This document shows positions 47,211 to 58,623 of a stretch of DNA of 64,000 nt, piece by piece. The notes beneath the pieces are model-generated. The model made no database searches, was not told where the DNA came from, and saw nothing but the letters and a program-made list of their open reading frames with translations. Each line of letters begins with the position of its first letter. Position 1 is the stretch's first letter. The stretch comes from Yersinia intermedia. GTDB taxonomy: Bacteria > Pseudomonadota > Gammaproteobacteria > Enterobacterales > Enterobacteriaceae. Made by a program: the position numbers and the translations under genes. Location of the stretch: the NCBI RefSeq assembly GCF_900635455.1, contig NZ_LR134116.1:1426001-1490000 (forward strand), written 5' to 3'.

Positions 47211-49444
47211 TGAACCAGGAAAAGTTACTTAACGGCAGTGATGAAACGGTAGGTGGGGATAGCCATATTCCGGCCGATTCGGTCTTTACCCTCAGTGTGC
47301 GGCCAGACAATATCGGTGTTATCACCATTGATGTTGTTGGTGACAAAGTGAATACCTTAAAGGCTGAATTTGCAGAGCAAATTGCCGAAGTACTGCAACA
47401 AGCACAGGCTTTATCACAATTGCAGGGGCTAGTCATTATTTCTGGTAAACCAGACTCCTTTATTGCCGGGGCTGATATCACCATGATTGCTGCTTGCCGC
47501 ACTGCCCACGATGCCCGTGTATTGGCACAAAAAGGTCAATCGACATTGGCACAAATCGCGGCATTCCCCATACCGGTAGTTGCCGCTATTCATGGTGCTT
47601 GTCTGGGCGGCGGGCTGGAACTGGCATTGGCGTGCCATAGTCGCATCTGTTCTCTGGATGATAAAACGGTACTCGGTTTACCTGAGGTGCAACTGGGTCT
47701 GTTGCCCGGTTCGGGTGGCACACAGCGCTTGCCGCGCCTGATCGGTGTCAGCAAAGCACTGGATATGATCCTCACCGGCAGGCAGATCCGTGCGCGCCAG
47801 GCGCTTAAAATGGGGCTGGTTGACGATGCAGTGCCTCACGATATCTTGTTAGATGTGGCGGTCAAACGCGCCAAAGCGGGTTGGCTTGACAGGCCGGTTT
47901 TGCCTTGGCAGGAACGCTTGCTTAGCGGCCCGTTGGGTAAAGCATTATTGTTTAAAATTGTGCGTAAAAAAACGTTGGCAAAGACCCAAGGCCATTACCC
48001 GGCTGCTGAACGCATTATTGATGTGGTGCGTAAAGGGTTGGATCACGGTGGCCCCAGTGGTTATGAAGCGGAAGCCAGAGCCTTTGGTGATCTGGCCATG
48101 TCCCCTCAATCGGCTGCTTTGCGTAGCTTGTTCTTTGCTACAACATCACTGAAAAAAGAGACCGGTGGTGCTGCACAGCCTCATGTTATTCATCGTGTTG
48201 GGGTCTTGGGTGGCGGCCTTATGGGCGGTGGGATTGCCAATGTCACTGCCACCCGCGCAGGCTTGCCGGTACGGATCAAAGATATTAATCCGCAAGGGAT
48301 TAATCAGGCGCTGAAATATACGTGGGATGCCTTAGGTAAGCGGGTACGCAGCAAGCGCATGCGCCCGGCTGAGCGGCAGCGCCAGATGATGCTGATTTCC
48401 GGCAGTACAGATTATTGCGGTTTCGACACGCTTGATATCGTAGTTGAAGCTGTGTTTGAAGATTTATCATTGAAGCAGCAGATGGTTGCTGATATCGAAC
48501 GTTTCGGCGCAGCACATACTATTTTTGCCTCCAATACCTCCTCATTGCCGATAAGCCAAATTGCCGCGCAGGCACAGCGACCAGAGCAGGTAATTGGCCT
48601 GCACTACTTTAGCCCGGTCGATAAAATGCCGTTGGTGGAAGTGATTCCCCATGCAAAAACCAGCGAAGAAACTATCGCAACCACAGTAGCTTTGGCGCGT
48701 AAACAAGGTAAAACAGCGATTGTTGTCGCTGATCGCGCTGGATTTTATGTAAACCGTATTCTGGCTCCGTATATCAACGAAGCTGCCCGCTGTGTCCTTG
48801 ACGGTGAACCTATCGATTCGGTTGATAAAGCGTTGGTGAATTTCGGCTTCCCGGTTGGGCCGATCACGCTGTTGGATGAAGTCGGTATTGATGTCGGCAC
48901 CAAAATTATGCCGATTTTGGTTGCGCAATTAGGGCCACGTTTTGCCGCTCCGCCGTCATTTGATGTCATCTTAAAGGATGGGCGTAAAGGGCGTAAAAAT
49001 GGCCGTGGTTTTTACCTTTATCCAGCGGAAAATAAAGGTGCTTTTTGGAAAAGAAAACAGGAAAAACAAGTCGATACCAGCGTTTATGTTTTGTTGGGCG
49101 TGACGCCGAAAGCCCATCTTGAGTCCTCGGTGATAGTACAGCGTTGTACCATGATGATGTTGAATGAAGCGGTGCGTTGTCTGGATGAGTCGATTATTCG
49201 TAACCCGCGCGACGGTGATATTGGTGCGGTGTTCGGTATTGGCTTCCCGCCGTTTTTGGGGGGGCCTTTCCGCTATCTGGATAGTCTGGGGGCAGAAAAG
49301 GTTGTGAAAGCGCTCAGATTGCTGGCGCAACAGTATGGTGAGCGTTTTGAACCTTGCCAATTGCTGGTTAGCATGGCTGAACAACAGCAGACGTTTTACC
49401 CGCAGGAAAGTAACCCCGATGCAGTGCCAGGTGAAGAGCGCTGA
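47210..49444 (+). CDS. fadJ: Fatty acid oxidation complex subunit alpha FadJ
   Basis: Multifunctional enzyme of 744 residues: N-terminal enoyl-CoA hydratase ([16 protein letters not shown] and [22 protein letters not shown]) and C-terminal 3-hydroxyacyl-CoA dehydrogenase ([21 protein letters not shown] loop; [17 protein letters not shown]). The start at 47210 overlaps the fadI stop; an apparent longer frame is a shadow of fadI. Confidence 0.96.
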   Translation: MNQEKLLNGSDETVGGDSHIPADSVFTLSVRPDNIGVITIDVVGDKVNTLKAEFAEQIAEVLQQAQALSQLQGLVIISGKPDSFIAGADITMIAACRTAHDARVLAQKGQSTLAQIAAFPIPVVAAIHGACLGGGLELALACHSRICSLDDKTVLGLPEVQLGLLPGSGGTQRLPRLIGVSKALDMILTGRQIRARQALKMGLVDDAVPHDILLDVAVKRAKAGWLDRPVLPWQERLLSGPLGKALLFKIVRKKTLAKTQGHYPAAERIIDVVRKGLDHGGPSGYEAEARAFGDLAMSPQSAALRSLFFATTSLKKETGGAAQPHVIHRVGVLGGGLMGGGIANVTATRAGLPVRIKDINPQGINQALKYTWDALGKRVRSKRMRPAERQRQMMLISGSTDYCGFDTLDIVVEAVFEDLSLKQQMVADIERFGAAHTIFASNTSSLPISQIAAQAQRPEQVIGLHYFSPVDKMPLVEVIPHAKTSEETIATTVALARKQGKTAIVVADRAGFYVNRILAPYINEAARCVLDGEPIDSVDKALVNFGFPVGPITLLDEVGIDVGTKIMPILVAQLGPRFAAPPSFDVILKDGRKGRKNGRGFYLYPAENKGAFWKRKQEKQVDTSVYVLLGVTPKAHLESSVIVQRCTMMMLNEAVRCLDESIIRNPRDGDIGAVFGIGFPPFLGGPFRYLDSLGAEKVVKALRLLAQQYGERFEPCQLLVSMAEQQQTFYPQESNPDAVPGEER

Positions 49445-49905
49445 GTTAGCAATCAGGCGTTTGTTGCGGGGATTAGTGGTGTTTTTCCCGCACAATATTG
49501 TGCCGACTAACAGCTATGATGAAGAGTGTGAGCAGGATCACCACCTGCGATTCTAAGGGATTAGGTGGCTGTACACCGGGGACAACCCGCGCTACCTTAG
49601 CCAGAATCACGTTAAGTGACTATTTGTGCCAAAATGAATTCATCGGCACTCATTGCGCAGGTGATAAAGTTTAGATTAAGCTGTTGATATGGTTATTATG
49701 TAACCACTCAAGGTTGGCTGTCGGTATACTCGGTGTAAAAAACAGCCATTTTCTTTACCTTAAGTTTCAGGCAAAATGCCCGGCCGCCATAGAGAGACGG
49801 CGCGTTATCGTTATGAAGTTTCTTTGCCTATGGGTAAAGGTTTCGGCGGTACAGCACGCAAAGCGTTTCTGTATAGCGTTATTTTGTTAACAAAAACGGT
49901 GCAAT
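49445..49905. other. Non-coding region between fadJ and sixA
   Basis: 461 bases without a convincing gene; short ORFs here lack ribosome binding sites and family features. It should contain the sixA promoter. No repeat or clear terminator seen. Confidence 0.5.
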
Positions 49906-50397
49906 ATGCAAGTTTTCATTATGCGTCACGGTGACGCGGCCCTTGATGCAGCAAGTGATGCGCAGCGGCCTCTTACTCTGTGTGGTCAGGATGAGTCACG
50001 TCAGATAGCAAGCTGGCTAAGCGAGCAGTCTGTTGATATCGATCAGATTTTGGTTAGCCCTTATCTACGCGCCGCGCAAACATTAGACGTCGCGCGTGAG
50101 GTGATAACGCTACCGGCGGAGCAGGAAGTGATGCCAGAATTAACACCGGGTGGGGATGCCGCTTTTGTCTGTTGTTATTTGCAGGCATTGGCAAAAGAAG
50201 ATTGTGCCGCAGTGCTGGTTATTTCGCATTTGCCGCTGGTCGGGTATCTGGTGTCTGAGCTTTGTCCAGGGCAATGTCCACCGATGTTTGCCACTTCGGC
50301 AATCGCCTGTGTTGACCTTAATGGTGAGACAGGAAAGGGGACGTTTGACTGGCAAGTCAGCCCGTCACAACTGCTGGCAAAGGCTTGCCACGGTTAA
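49906..50397 (+). CDS. sixA: Phosphohistidine phosphatase SixA
   Basis: Protein of 163 residues of the histidine phosphatase family: MQVFIMRHGDAAL contains the RHG motif with the nucleophile His8, and VLVISHLPLVGYLV the second catalytic His. It removes phosphate from phosphohistidine in HPt domains and the nitrogen PTS. Stand-alone gene, as in E. coli. Confidence 0.94.
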   Translation: MQVFIMRHGDAALDAASDAQRPLTLCGQDESRQIASWLSEQSVDIDQILVSPYLRAAQTLDVAREVITLPAEQEVMPELTPGGDAAFVCCYLQALAKEDCAAVLVISHLPLVGYLVSELCPGQCPPMFATSAIACVDLNGETGKGTFDWQVSPSQLLAKACHG

Positions 50398-50473
50398 AAC
50401 AGTGTTAGTGAATACCCAATCGGCGCGGCATCTCTGTCGCGCCGTTGTTTTTCTCTCAAACCGCATTTCACGT

Positions 50474-51004
50474 CTATTCTTCTAACTCAATTAATACCAG
50501 TAATGCCGCAGTTCCACCCCAGTCTTTAGGGGCTTGATGGAATGCCAGCACATGGGGATGCTGTGCCAGCCACAAAGGGGTTTGTTGTTTCAGAACATGC
50601 TTGCCGTGGCCATGCATCACGCAGGCACAATGCACATGCTCCCGCTTACAGGCAGCAATCAGTGCGCCCAATTCTTGTTTAGCCTGTTTTTGGGTTAATC
50701 CGTGTAAATCCAAAAACATATCGGGCGAGTAATCACCGCGCCGCAGCTTTTTAACTTCAAAATGATCAACGCCAGGCCGCACATAGCGTGTCGGGCCTTC
50801 GCTATCCAACTGTGGTTGGAATTCATCAGAAAAATAATAACTGGCATCAACCTGTTCTTGCAGTAATTTTTCCGGCGCGATTTTTTTACCCAACTTGGGC
50901 GGTGTATGCAAAACAATCGTATCTTGTTTCAGTTTCTTCGCCCCGACTATAGACTCCTTAAATAGCTGTAAATCATCAGTCGTGAGGTGATATTTATTTT
51001 TCAT
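50474..51004 (-). CDS. smrB: Ribosome rescue endonuclease SmrB (YfcN)
   Basis: Protein of 176 residues with a C-terminal Smr domain: [17 protein letters not shown] (the DxH motif) and [10 protein letters not shown]. In E. coli SmrB cuts mRNA between collided ribosomes. Divergent from prmB, with ERIC-type repeats between. Confidence 0.94.
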   Translation of the reverse strand: MKNKYHLTTDDLQLFKESIVGAKKLKQDTIVLHTPPKLGKKIAPEKLLQEQVDASYYFSDEFQPQLDSEGPTRYVRPGVDHFEVKKLRRGDYSPDMFLDLHGLTQKQAKQELGALIAACKREHVHCACVMHGHGKHVLKQQTPLWLAQHPHVLAFHQAPKDWGGTAALLVLIELEE

Positions 51005-51073
51005 TATCAGTTCGTTTACTTATTTGATTACCTCCAGTTTACCTGTTGAGCGTCATCTGTCTAAATAAATGTC

Positions 51074-51200
51074 TATACCCGTCATATTTCAAGGTGTAGG
51101 TGCGTTGGCTGCCCTCGCTTACCCGAATCACTTACTTGTGTAAGCTCATCGGGATTATCTCTGTTGCCGCCTTCCTACGCCTCGAAATCTATTGGGTATA
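51074..51200. repeat. ERIC element
   Basis: About 127 bases, bounded by TATACCCGTCATATTTC and GAAATCTATTGGGTATA, with the ERIC central dyad CACTTACTTGTGTAAGCTCATCGGGAT. It can fold into a long imperfect hairpin. Located between divergent smrB and prmB. Confidence 0.85.
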
Positions 51201-51207
51201 GGTATGT

Positions 51208-51246
51208 CGTCATATTTCAAGGTGTAGGTGCGTTGGCTGCCCTCGC
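51208..51246. repeat. Partial second ERIC copy
   Basis: A 39-base exact copy of the left end of the neighbouring ERIC element (51080-51118) in the same orientation, cut off before the central dyad. It points to a tandem duplication or template switch at this repeat. Confidence 0.85.
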
Positions 51247-51397
51247 AATCAATCGGTTATCCATGCAATTTTTGTCATTAATGCACTTTTCATTATTCGG
51301 TTATCATTCAACTGATGTATTGCTGCTGATTTGTCGCGGGCTTCATGGCAAACTAGGGGATAGATAATGATTTTTCGCACCGTTGTTGGAGAATACC

Positions 51398-52330
51398 TTG
51401 GACAAGATTTTCGTCGATGAAGCAGTAAATGAGCTGCACACCATTCAGGATATGCTGCGCTGGGCAGTTAGCCGGTTTAATGCGGCGAATATTTTTTATG
51501 GTCACGGTACTGATAATCCGTGGGACGAAGCAGTACAACTGGTTTTCCCAAGCCTGTTTTTACCGATCGATATTCCTGAAGATATGCGCAGTGCGCGCCT
51601 GACGTCGAGCGAGCGGCACCGGATTGTCGAGCGAGTAATCCGCCGGGTTAATGAGCGAATTCCGGTTGCTTATTTGACCAATAAAGCCTGGTTCTGCGGC
51701 ATGGAATATTATGTTGATGAGCGGGTGTTGGTGCCACGTTCACCGATAGCTGAGTTGATTAATAACAGCTTTGACGGGCTGATTAGACACCAGCCTAAGC
51801 ATATTCTGGATATGTGTACCGGCAGTGGCTGTATTGCTATTGCTTGTGCCTATGCCTTCCCAGACGCTGAAGTGGATGCCGTCGATATCTCTAATGATGT
51901 CCTGGCAGTAACTGAGCATAATATTCAGCAACATGAGATGGAACATCAGGTGACACCGATTCGCTCTGACCTGTTCCGTGATTTACCGCCAATCAAGTAT
52001 GACTTGATTGTCACTAATCCACCGTATGTTGATGCCGAAGATATGGCCGACTTACCGCAGGAGTTCCGCTTCGAGCCTGAACTTGGGTTGGCTGCTGGCA
52101 GCGATGGCTTGAAACTGGCTCGCCGTATTCTGGCTTGCGCACCGGACTTCTTGCAAGATGATGGCGTGTTGATTTGCGAAGTGGGCAACAGCATGGTGCA
52201 TTTGATGGACCTCTATCCAGATGTGCCTTTCACCTGGCTGGAGTTCGACAACGGCGGTGATGGCGTATTTATGCTGACCAAACAGCAACTGATTGACTGC
52301 GCTCCGCATTTTAGTATGTACCGCGATTAA
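51398..52330 (+). CDS. prmB: Ribosomal protein L3 glutamine methyltransferase PrmB
   Basis: Protein of 310 residues starting at a TTG (51398) with GGAG seven bases upstream; the N-terminus [20 protein letters not shown] fits E. coli PrmB. SAM-binding [14 protein letters not shown] and catalytic NPPY ([12 protein letters not shown]). It methylates Gln150 of ribosomal protein L3. Precedes aroC as in E. coli. Confidence 0.95.
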   Translation: MDKIFVDEAVNELHTIQDMLRWAVSRFNAANIFYGHGTDNPWDEAVQLVFPSLFLPIDIPEDMRSARLTSSERHRIVERVIRRVNERIPVAYLTNKAWFCGMEYYVDERVLVPRSPIAELINNSFDGLIRHQPKHILDMCTGSGCIAIACAYAFPDAEVDAVDISNDVLAVTEHNIQQHEMEHQVTPIRSDLFRDLPPIKYDLIVTNPPYVDAEDMADLPQEFRFEPELGLAAGSDGLKLARRILACAPDFLQDDGVLICEVGNSMVHLMDLYPDVPFTWLEFDNGGDGVFMLTKQQLIDCAPHFSMYRD

Positions 52331-52411
52331 TCGATCTCTGCTTATAAAGTCTGTCAGTGTGATAAATATCATACTGACAGATTGTTTATGACTACATGGT
52401 AAGGAGCCGTG

Positions 52412-53497
52412 ATGGCTGGCAACAGTATTGGGCAGTTTTTCCGCGTCACCACTTTTGGTGAATCTCACGGCATCGCCTTGGGGTGTATTATTGATGGCGT
52501 CCCTCCGGGCATTCCAATCACTGAAGCTGACATTCAGTTGGATCTCGACCGGCGTCGCCCAGGTACCTCACGCTACACCACTCAACGCCGCGAACCGGAT
52601 CAGGTGCGTATTTTATCCGGCGTGTTTGAGGGGGTCACCACCGGTACCAGTATCGGGTTGATGATTGAGAATACTGACCAGCGGTCACAAGATTACAGCA
52701 CGATTAAAGATGTCTTCCGCCCAGGCCATGCGGACTATACCTACGAACAAAAATACGGTGTGCGCGACTATCGGGGAGGGGGCCGCTCTTCAGCCCGTGA
52801 AACCGCAATGCGTGTTGCCGCCGGTGCCATTGCTAAAAAATATTTGGCGCAAAAATTCGGGGTACAGGTGCGTGGCTATCTGGCCCAAATTGGCGATATC
52901 AGTTGTGATTTGATTGATTGGGATTTGGTTGAACAGAATCCGTTCTTCTGCCCAGACGCCAGTAAGTTGGAGCCGTTAGATGCGCTGATGCGCGAACTGA
53001 AAAAAGCCGGTGACTCCATTGGGGCCAAAATTACCGTGGTAGCTGAACACGTACCAGTGGGGTTGGGTGAACCGGTATTTGACCGTTTAGATGCTGATTT
53101 GGCTCATGCATTGATGAGTATCAATGCGGTGAAAGGGGTAGAGATCGGTGATGGCTTTGCTGTTGTGACTAAGCGCGGCAGTGAAAACCGTGATGAAATT
53201 ACCCCACAAGGTTTCCAGAGCAATCATGCCGGTGGCATTTTAGGCGGCATCAGCAGCGGGCAACCAGTTGTGGCCCATATCGCTTTGAAACCGACATCCA
53301 GCATTATGGTTCCAGGGCAAACCATTAACCGGCAGGGTGAGGCGGTTGAGATGGTTACCCGTGGCCGCCATGACCCTTGTGTCGGTATTCGTGCCGTCCC
53401 GATTGCGGAGGCCATGATGGCTATTGTGTTAATGGATCACTTGCTGCGCCAGCGTGCACAGTGCGGTGATGTGGTTTCAGACGTTCCGCGCTGGTAG
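52412..53497 (+). CDS. aroC: Chorismate synthase AroC
   Basis: Protein of 361 residues from the ATG at 52412 (a GTG one codon upstream is less likely). Conserved [37 protein letters not shown] and [19 protein letters not shown]. Converts EPSP to chorismate in the shikimate pathway using reduced FMN. Followed by mepA after five bases. Confidence 0.97.
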   Translation: MAGNSIGQFFRVTTFGESHGIALGCIIDGVPPGIPITEADIQLDLDRRRPGTSRYTTQRREPDQVRILSGVFEGVTTGTSIGLMIENTDQRSQDYSTIKDVFRPGHADYTYEQKYGVRDYRGGGRSSARETAMRVAAGAIAKKYLAQKFGVQVRGYLAQIGDISCDLIDWDLVEQNPFFCPDASKLEPLDALMRELKKAGDSIGAKITVVAEHVPVGLGEPVFDRLDADLAHALMSINAVKGVEIGDGFAVVTKRGSENRDEITPQGFQSNHAGGILGGISSGQPVVAHIALKPTSSIMVPGQTINRQGEAVEMVTRGRHDPCVGIRAVPIAEAMMAIVLMDHLLRQRAQCGDVVSDVPRW

Positions 53498-53502
53498 GCA
53501 CA

Positions 53503-54348
53503 ATGAACAAATGGATTGTGGGTGCAATAGCACTTGCCACAACAGTAGCGCTGGCTGCTATGGCCCCAGTCATGGCGGCAACGCCATGGCAACAGATAGC
53601 CAACCCGGTGGCGGGTTCTCCGCAGTCGATTGGTGGTTTTGCCAACGGCTGCGTTATTGGTGCGATGCCCTTGCCGCTCCAATCGGCAGAGTATCAGGTG
53701 ATGCGCCCGGATCAGCGCCGTTATTTTGGTCACCCTGATTTGCTGAACTTTATCCACCGTCTGAGTGCGCAGGCTGAGCAACATCGCTTGGGTACAGTGT
53801 TGATTGGCGACATGGCAATGCCTGCCGGTGGGCGCTTTAGCAGCGGGCATGCCAGCCATCAGTCTGGTCTGGATGTGGATATCTGGTTACAACTGCCACA
53901 ACAGCGCTGGAGCCAACAGCAATTGTTGAAACCGCAACCCATTGATTTGGTGGCTGCTGACGGTAAACGGGTAGTGCCAGCACTCTGGCAACCGCAGGTC
54001 GAGAGTCTTATCAAATTAGCGGCTAACGATAACGAAGTGACCCGTATTTTTGTCAATCCGGCAATTAAAAAACAACTGTGTCTGGATGCCGGAACGGATC
54101 GTAATTGGTTGCATAAAGTGCGCCCGTGGTTCGGTCATCGTGCACATATGCATGTAAGATTGCGCTGCCCGGCAGACAGTCTGGAGTGTTTGGATCAAGA
54201 CACGCCTCCTGCGGGGGATGGTTGTGGTGCCGAACTGGAAAGCTGGTTCCAGCCACATCAACCGAGTGCTAAACCGGGTAAAACCTTACCCCCACCATTG
54301 CCGCCTTCATGTCAGGCTTTGTTGGATAACCATTTTGCTACGGAATAA
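53503..54348 (+). CDS. mepA: Penicillin-insensitive murein endopeptidase MepA
   Basis: Protein of 281 residues with a signal peptide (cut near VMAATPW) and the M74/LAS-type zinc site: [16 protein letters not shown] and [14 protein letters not shown]. Cuts D-Ala-meso-DAP cross-links of peptidoglycan in the periplasm. Same operon as aroC and yfcA. Confidence 0.95.
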   Translation: MNKWIVGAIALATTVALAAMAPVMAATPWQQIANPVAGSPQSIGGFANGCVIGAMPLPLQSAEYQVMRPDQRRYFGHPDLLNFIHRLSAQAEQHRLGTVLIGDMAMPAGGRFSSGHASHQSGLDVDIWLQLPQQRWSQQQLLKPQPIDLVAADGKRVVPALWQPQVESLIKLAANDNEVTRIFVNPAIKKQLCLDAGTDRNWLHKVRPWFGHRAHMHVRLRCPADSLECLDQDTPPAGDGCGAELESWFQPHQPSAKPGKTLPPPLPPSCQALLDNHFATE

Positions 54349-54351
54349 ATC

Positions 54352-55158
54352 ATGGATTGGTTTACGCTGGGCCCTGCAGTTTTAGGGATTTTGTTTGTCG
54401 TTGCCTTATTGGCGGGTTTTATTGATTCCATTGCTGGCGGCGGGGGCTTACTCACTGTGCCAGCATTGCTGGCGGTTGGATTACCCCCAGCGCAAGTGTT
54501 GGCGACCAATAAATTACAATCCGTCGGTGGATCATTCTCCGCCAGCCTTTATTTCATCCGCCGTGGGGCGGTGAATTTAAAAGAGCAAAAGTTGATTATT
54601 GCTCTAACGCTGGTCGGTTCAATGCTGGGTGCTATTTTGGTTCAGCATATGCGGGCCGATATTTTGCGGCAAATTCTGCCATTACTGGTAATAGGTATTG
54701 GTGTCTATTTTCTACTCACCCCCAAGCTGGGTGAGGTTGATCAACAACGCCGTCTATCTCCACTACCTTTTGCCTTGATTGCTGGCGGTGGTGTCGGTTT
54801 TTATGATGGTTTCTTTGGCCCTGGAGCGGGTTCTTTCTATGCGTTGGCCTTTGTGACCCTGTGCGGATTTAATCTGGCAAAATCCACCGCCCATGCCAAA
54901 GTGCTTAATTTCACCTCTAATTTGGGTGGCCTTATCTTTTTCATCATCGGCGGCAAAGTGGTGTGGAGTATCGGGTTGGTGATGCTGGTCGGGCAAGTGC
55001 TGGGCGCGCGCCTTGGTGCACATATGGTGTTGACTAAAGGCCAAAAATTAATCCGCCCAATGATTGTCGTGGTGTCATTCGTAATGAGCTGCAAGCTGCT
55101 GTATGACAGTCATGGTACCGAGATCTCCTCCTGGCTGGGATTACACGTTTTCGCATAA
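54352..55158 (+). CDS. yfcA: TSUP-family membrane transporter YfcA
   Basis: Protein of 268 residues with about eight hydrophobic segments and the TSUP/TauE-SafE features GFIDSIAGGGGLLTVPALL and FYDGFFGPGAGSFY, each half of the repeat. Members export sulfonates or other anions; the substrate of YfcA is unknown. Starts three bases after mepA. Confidence 0.92.
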   Translation: MDWFTLGPAVLGILFVVALLAGFIDSIAGGGGLLTVPALLAVGLPPAQVLATNKLQSVGGSFSASLYFIRRGAVNLKEQKLIIALTLVGSMLGAILVQHMRADILRQILPLLVIGIGVYFLLTPKLGEVDQQRRLSPLPFALIAGGGVGFYDGFFGPGAGSFYALAFVTLCGFNLAKSTAHAKVLNFTSNLGGLIFFIIGGKVVWSIGLVMLVGQVLGARLGAHMVLTKGQKLIRPMIVVVSFVMSCKLLYDSHGTEISSWLGLHVFA

Positions 55159-55224
55159 CTTAAGGTATCCAATAGGGCAGTGAGCCTGAATGCCGTTGCC
55201 GATACCGCTCTTACGGACCCAAGT

Positions 55225-55767
55225 ATGACTCATGATTATCAGCAATTAATCGATGTTTTTAATGCCTGTTTTAGCGACCAATATAATACCCGGCTGGTAA
55301 AAGGTGACGATGAACCTATTTATCTGCCCGCCGATGACGAATTTCCCTATCATCGGGTGATTTTTGCCCATGGATATTATGCCAGCGGAATGCATGAGAT
55401 CTCGCATTGGTGTATTGCCGGTGAAGAGCGGCGCAAGTTGGTCGATTTTGGTTATTGGTACTGCCCGGACGGGCGAGATGCATTAACTCAGAGCCAGTTT
55501 GAAGTGGTTGAGATCAAACCACAGGCACTGGAATGGATGTTCTGTGTAGCGGCGGGGTTCCCTTTTAACGTCAGTTGCGACAACCTGGAGGGGGATTGTG
55601 AGCCGGATCGCATCACATTCCAGCGCAAAGTGCGCGAACAAGTATTGTGGAATTTAGAAAACGGTATACCCACACGACCTGCGGGCTTTATTCAGGCACT
55701 ACAATCGTTTTACAATACGCCGCCGTTGGTAGCCGAGCTTTTCCCTTACCCGGAAGATCTCGTGTAG
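55225..55767 (+). CDS. epmC: Elongation factor P hydroxylase EpmC (YfcM)
   Basis: About 180 residues from the ATG at 55225 (MTHDYQQLIDVF), the start matching E. coli; a GTG at 55180 in frame would add 15 residues. Conserved blocks TRLVKGDDEPIYLPADDEFPYHRVIFAHGYYASGMHEISHWCIAGEE in outline, with a His-Glu metal site, and SCDNLEGD. It hydroxylates the lysylated Lys34 of EF-P. Confidence 0.93.
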   Translation: MTHDYQQLIDVFNACFSDQYNTRLVKGDDEPIYLPADDEFPYHRVIFAHGYYASGMHEISHWCIAGEERRKLVDFGYWYCPDGRDALTQSQFEVVEIKPQALEWMFCVAAGFPFNVSCDNLEGDCEPDRITFQRKVREQVLWNLENGIPTRPAGFIQALQSFYNTPPLVAELFPYPEDLV

Positions 55768-55807
55768 CTTACCGCCTGGCTGCAACGCCATTATTTTTGG
55801 ATATAGA

Positions 55808-55984
55808 ATATAACCCAATAGATTTCAAGGTGTAGGAAGGCGGCAAGCAAGATACAAATTGATTGTATTTTGAACAATGCTTGTGCTGGCCCACAAGGTG
55901 AGCCTCTGATGAGGTTCATAATCCCGACGGTAAGTGATTCGGGTTAACGGGGCTGCCAACACACCTGCGGTTTGAAATATGGCG
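55808..55984. repeat. ERIC element with an internal insertion
   Basis: Outer ERIC ends (ATAACCCAATAGATTTCAAG and GGTTTGAAATATGGCGGG) and the central half TAAGTGATTCGGGTTAACG are present, but about 70 bases unrelated to the short ERIC at 51074 lie near the middle (about 55845-55915). Long ERIC variants with insertions are known in enterobacteria. It fills the epmC-yfcL gap. Confidence 0.7.
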
Positions 55985-56002
55985 GGTTATTGAGGAAAAT
56001 TG

Positions 56003-56278
56003 ATGATCGCAGAGTTCGAAACGCACATATTAGCGCAGATTGATGACATGGTAGAGCACGCCAGTGATGATGATTTATTTGCCGGAGGCTATCTGCGCGG
56101 CCATCTGACTCTGGCCGTAGCTGAATCTGAAGAGTTTGGTGAACATACGGCTGAGCAGCTACATGCCCGCGTGCAGACCAGCCTGGAAAAGGCGATCAAA
56201 GCCGGTGAGCTTTCCCCACCGGATCAGGTTTTGGTCTTGGGCTTGTGGGATCGTTTACTTGAGCAAGCTATCAAATAG
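56003..56278 (+). CDS. yfcL: YfcL family protein
   Basis: Protein of 91 residues from the ATG at 56003 with GAGGAA upstream. Helical and acidic ([35 protein letters not shown] in outline), as in the YfcL family; function unknown. Same place as in E. coli, between epmC and mnmC. Confidence 0.88.
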   Translation: MIAEFETHILAQIDDMVEHASDDDLFAGGYLRGHLTLAVAESEEFGEHTAEQLHARVQTSLEKAIKAGELSPPDQVLVLGLWDRLLEQAIK

Positions 56279-56379
56279 CTTCCATTGCTGAAGTCGCAGG
56301 GGTTTAGCCAGATCCGTTACTTGGCTTCACCTCTGCGATTCTAGTGATTTTGACGCCGCTGCAAGTCACCCCGCCGCGC

Positions 56380-58452
56380 TTAAGATAACGTCGCAACGCG
56401 CTGTTGTACCGGCCTGCCTTTCAGCAATTTTCGAATCCAAAATCGATTAGGATTGAGTGCCGCCAGCGTTGGTGCATCTAATGGCTGCGGTTCCCCGAAC
56501 ATTTGTGCCGCCAGAATTTCTGCCACCAATGGCGCACTGCACAAGCCCCGTGACCCCAAAGCCCCCACCATGAATAATTCCGGCCATACCGGTGCTGGCG
56601 CTATCTCATCACCACGCTGAATTTTGCGCGGCAGATCCTGATATTGTGCCAGTGTTGCAGCATAATCTGGGACTGCGCCCACCATCGGCAAGTGATCACG
56701 AATAGCGCAACGCACCCCGCAGCGCGCTTGATTATCACTGATATCAACCTGGTGCGGCCACTTAACGTGCGGCAGGCAACGTAACAGGCGATCCCGATTC
56801 TCTTGTTGTTCATCGGCACGAAAATCAGTGGCAATATCGCCGCGCTGATAACTGGCCCCAATACAATGATGCTGATTAGCCGGATTCACTGGCGTCAGGT
56901 AGCCGTCATAGCATAGCACTTGCTGCAACTGACTGAGTACTGAGGTGGTGGGAATGTGGGAAACCTGCCCGCGCACGGCCGACAGCGGCAGATACTGGGT
57001 TTGTTGCCACTCAGCTAAGCGGTGGCCAGTGGCCAGCACCATTGTAGCATGTTGTTTCGCCACCCGTGGTTGTTGGGTATCGATGGGTTGGGTACTGAGT
57101 TGCTGGAAGCTGAGCTGCCATTGCCCGTCAACATACTCTAACTGGCGCAGTTCATGTTGATAGTGGCAAGTCATCCCTTTTTGCTGAGCCAGCATTACCA
57201 GCGCTGTGGTGAGGTCTGATGGGCATAACCAGCCTCCGACTGGATAATGTATACCATCGTGGGCGCAATCTAGCCCAGCGAGCGCACTGAGCTGTTCACG
57301 GCTCATGGCTTCGGCGAATTGCACCGGCCAGCTTATTTGCAGCATTTTATCAATTTTGCCACGGCTTTTTTCATCAAATGCCAATTGGCTGACACCACAC
57401 CATTGATGGTCAAAACTCACGCCTTGCGCTAGAAATTGGTCATATTGGCGGCGAGCAAAGGTAAATGCGCTGGTGAAAAAGGTTTCCAGTGCATCATCTT
57501 TACCGTTTAGCAGGGGATAGAGTGCACCTTGGCGGTTACCTGATGCACCTTGCGCTGGTTGTGTATCGGCGCAATAGAGCGTGACCTTAGCCCCACGGCG
57601 CAATAAGGCTAATGCTGTCAATGCACTGACGATGCCCCCGCCAATGATCGCGATATCATCACAATGGGCTGCTGCTGGCCGGTGGTACCAGGGCGTGGCG
57701 GGTGACTCGATGCTTTGCGGCAATCTGCCCGTGAGCATTTCACGTTTTTGCCCAAAACCTGTCACTTTAGCCACGTCGAACCCTGCTTGTTGCAAACCAC
57801 GGCGAACAAATCCGGCAGCGGTAAATGTGGCAAAAGTCCCTCCCGGCCTCGCCATACGCGCCATGGCATTGAATAGCATGTCATTCCACATATCGGGGTT
57901 TTTAGCCGGGGCAAAACCATCAAGAAACCAGGCATCCACTTGATTATTCAGGCTGGCATCTAACTGGGGCAGCAAGGTATTGACATCACCAAACCACAGA
58001 TCCAGAGTAATACTCCCCTGTGCCAACAGGATACGGTGGCACCCCGCAAGGGGTAATGGCCAGTGGGCGCGCAGTTGTTCGGCAAAAAACGCCAGTTCTG
58101 GCCAGCGGCCATGGGCGGCGGCCAAATCAGCCACCTGAAGCGGGTATTTTTCGAAACTGATATAGTGTAAACGTTGGAGCTTAGCACTGGCGTGTTGCTG
58201 TTTGAACTGAGCGAAATCACGCCATAACGTTAAGAAATTTAATCCGGTTCCGAAGCCCGTTTCGGCAAAAATGCAATTATCTCGCGGGTGTTGAACAAAA
58301 CGTTCAGGAAAACCATTCCCCTTAAGAAAAACGTAGTGAGTCTCTTCCAGCCCATCTTCATTGGAAAAATAGATGTCACCAAACTGTTCCGATACAGGTG
58401 TACCCTGTTCATTCCAGCTTAATGTCGCGGTTTGGATTGGGGGTTGGCTCAC
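56380..58452 (-). CDS. mnmC: Bifunctional tRNA modification enzyme MnmC
   Basis: About 690 residues from the GTG at 58452 (MSQPPIQ); a TTG seven codons upstream is the alternative. N-terminal methyltransferase ([34 protein letters not shown]) and C-terminal FAD-dependent oxidase ([22 protein letters not shown]). Completes mnm5s2U34 in tRNA wobble position. Convergent with yfcL, divergent from fabB. Confidence 0.94.
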   Translation of the reverse strand: MSQPPIQTATLSWNEQGTPVSEQFGDIYFSNEDGLEETHYVFLKGNGFPERFVQHPRDNCIFAETGFGTGLNFLTLWRDFAQFKQQHASAKLQRLHYISFEKYPLQVADLAAAHGRWPELAFFAEQLRAHWPLPLAGCHRILLAQGSITLDLWFGDVNTLLPQLDASLNNQVDAWFLDGFAPAKNPDMWNDMLFNAMARMARPGGTFATFTAAGFVRRGLQQAGFDVAKVTGFGQKREMLTGRLPQSIESPATPWYHRPAAAHCDDIAIIGGGIVSALTALALLRRGAKVTLYCADTQPAQGASGNRQGALYPLLNGKDDALETFFTSAFTFARRQYDQFLAQGVSFDHQWCGVSQLAFDEKSRGKIDKMLQISWPVQFAEAMSREQLSALAGLDCAHDGIHYPVGGWLCPSDLTTALVMLAQQKGMTCHYQHELRQLEYVDGQWQLSFQQLSTQPIDTQQPRVAKQHATMVLATGHRLAEWQQTQYLPLSAVRGQVSHIPTTSVLSQLQQVLCYDGYLTPVNPANQHHCIGASYQRGDIATDFRADEQQENRDRLLRCLPHVKWPHQVDISDNQARCGVRCAIRDHLPMVGAVPDYAATLAQYQDLPRKIQRGDEIAPAPVWPELFMVGALGSRGLCSAPLVAEILAAQMFGEPQPLDAPTLAALNPNRFWIRKLLKGRPVQQRVATLS

Positions 58453-58538
58453 GTTGAAAGACTCGTATCTCAAGGGGTAGGGCGATTCTAACTATGTGAC
58501 CGGCCGCGTGCAAATCGTAAAATTATCTGGGTATATTA

Positions 58539-58555
58539 CGCTGATCGGACTTGTT
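58539..58555 (+). promoter_or_regulatory. FadR-like activator site upstream of fabB
   Basis: CGCTGATCGGACTTGTT resembles the FadR consensus (core GGTCYGACNTGTT with two changes). FadR activates fabB in E. coli from the same place, next to the FabR site. Confidence 0.65.
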
Positions 58556-58557
58556 CG

Positions 58558-58573
58558 GCGTACAACTGTACGC
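58558..58573 (+). promoter_or_regulatory. FabR-like palindrome upstream of fabB
   Basis: Perfect 16-base palindrome GCGTACAACTGTACGC, very close to the FabR operator of fabA and fabB. It lies 50 bases upstream of the fabB start, fitting repression according to unsaturated fatty acid supply. Confidence 0.8.
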
Positions 58574-58623
58574 TAAAGTGCGTTGCAAAATCCCGAATGT
58601 AAAATAAGTGGAAGAGGTATTGA

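Noticed and set aside
51164..51367. ORF upstream of prmB
   Set aside because: It lies across ERIC-type repeats with no ribosome binding site or family features.
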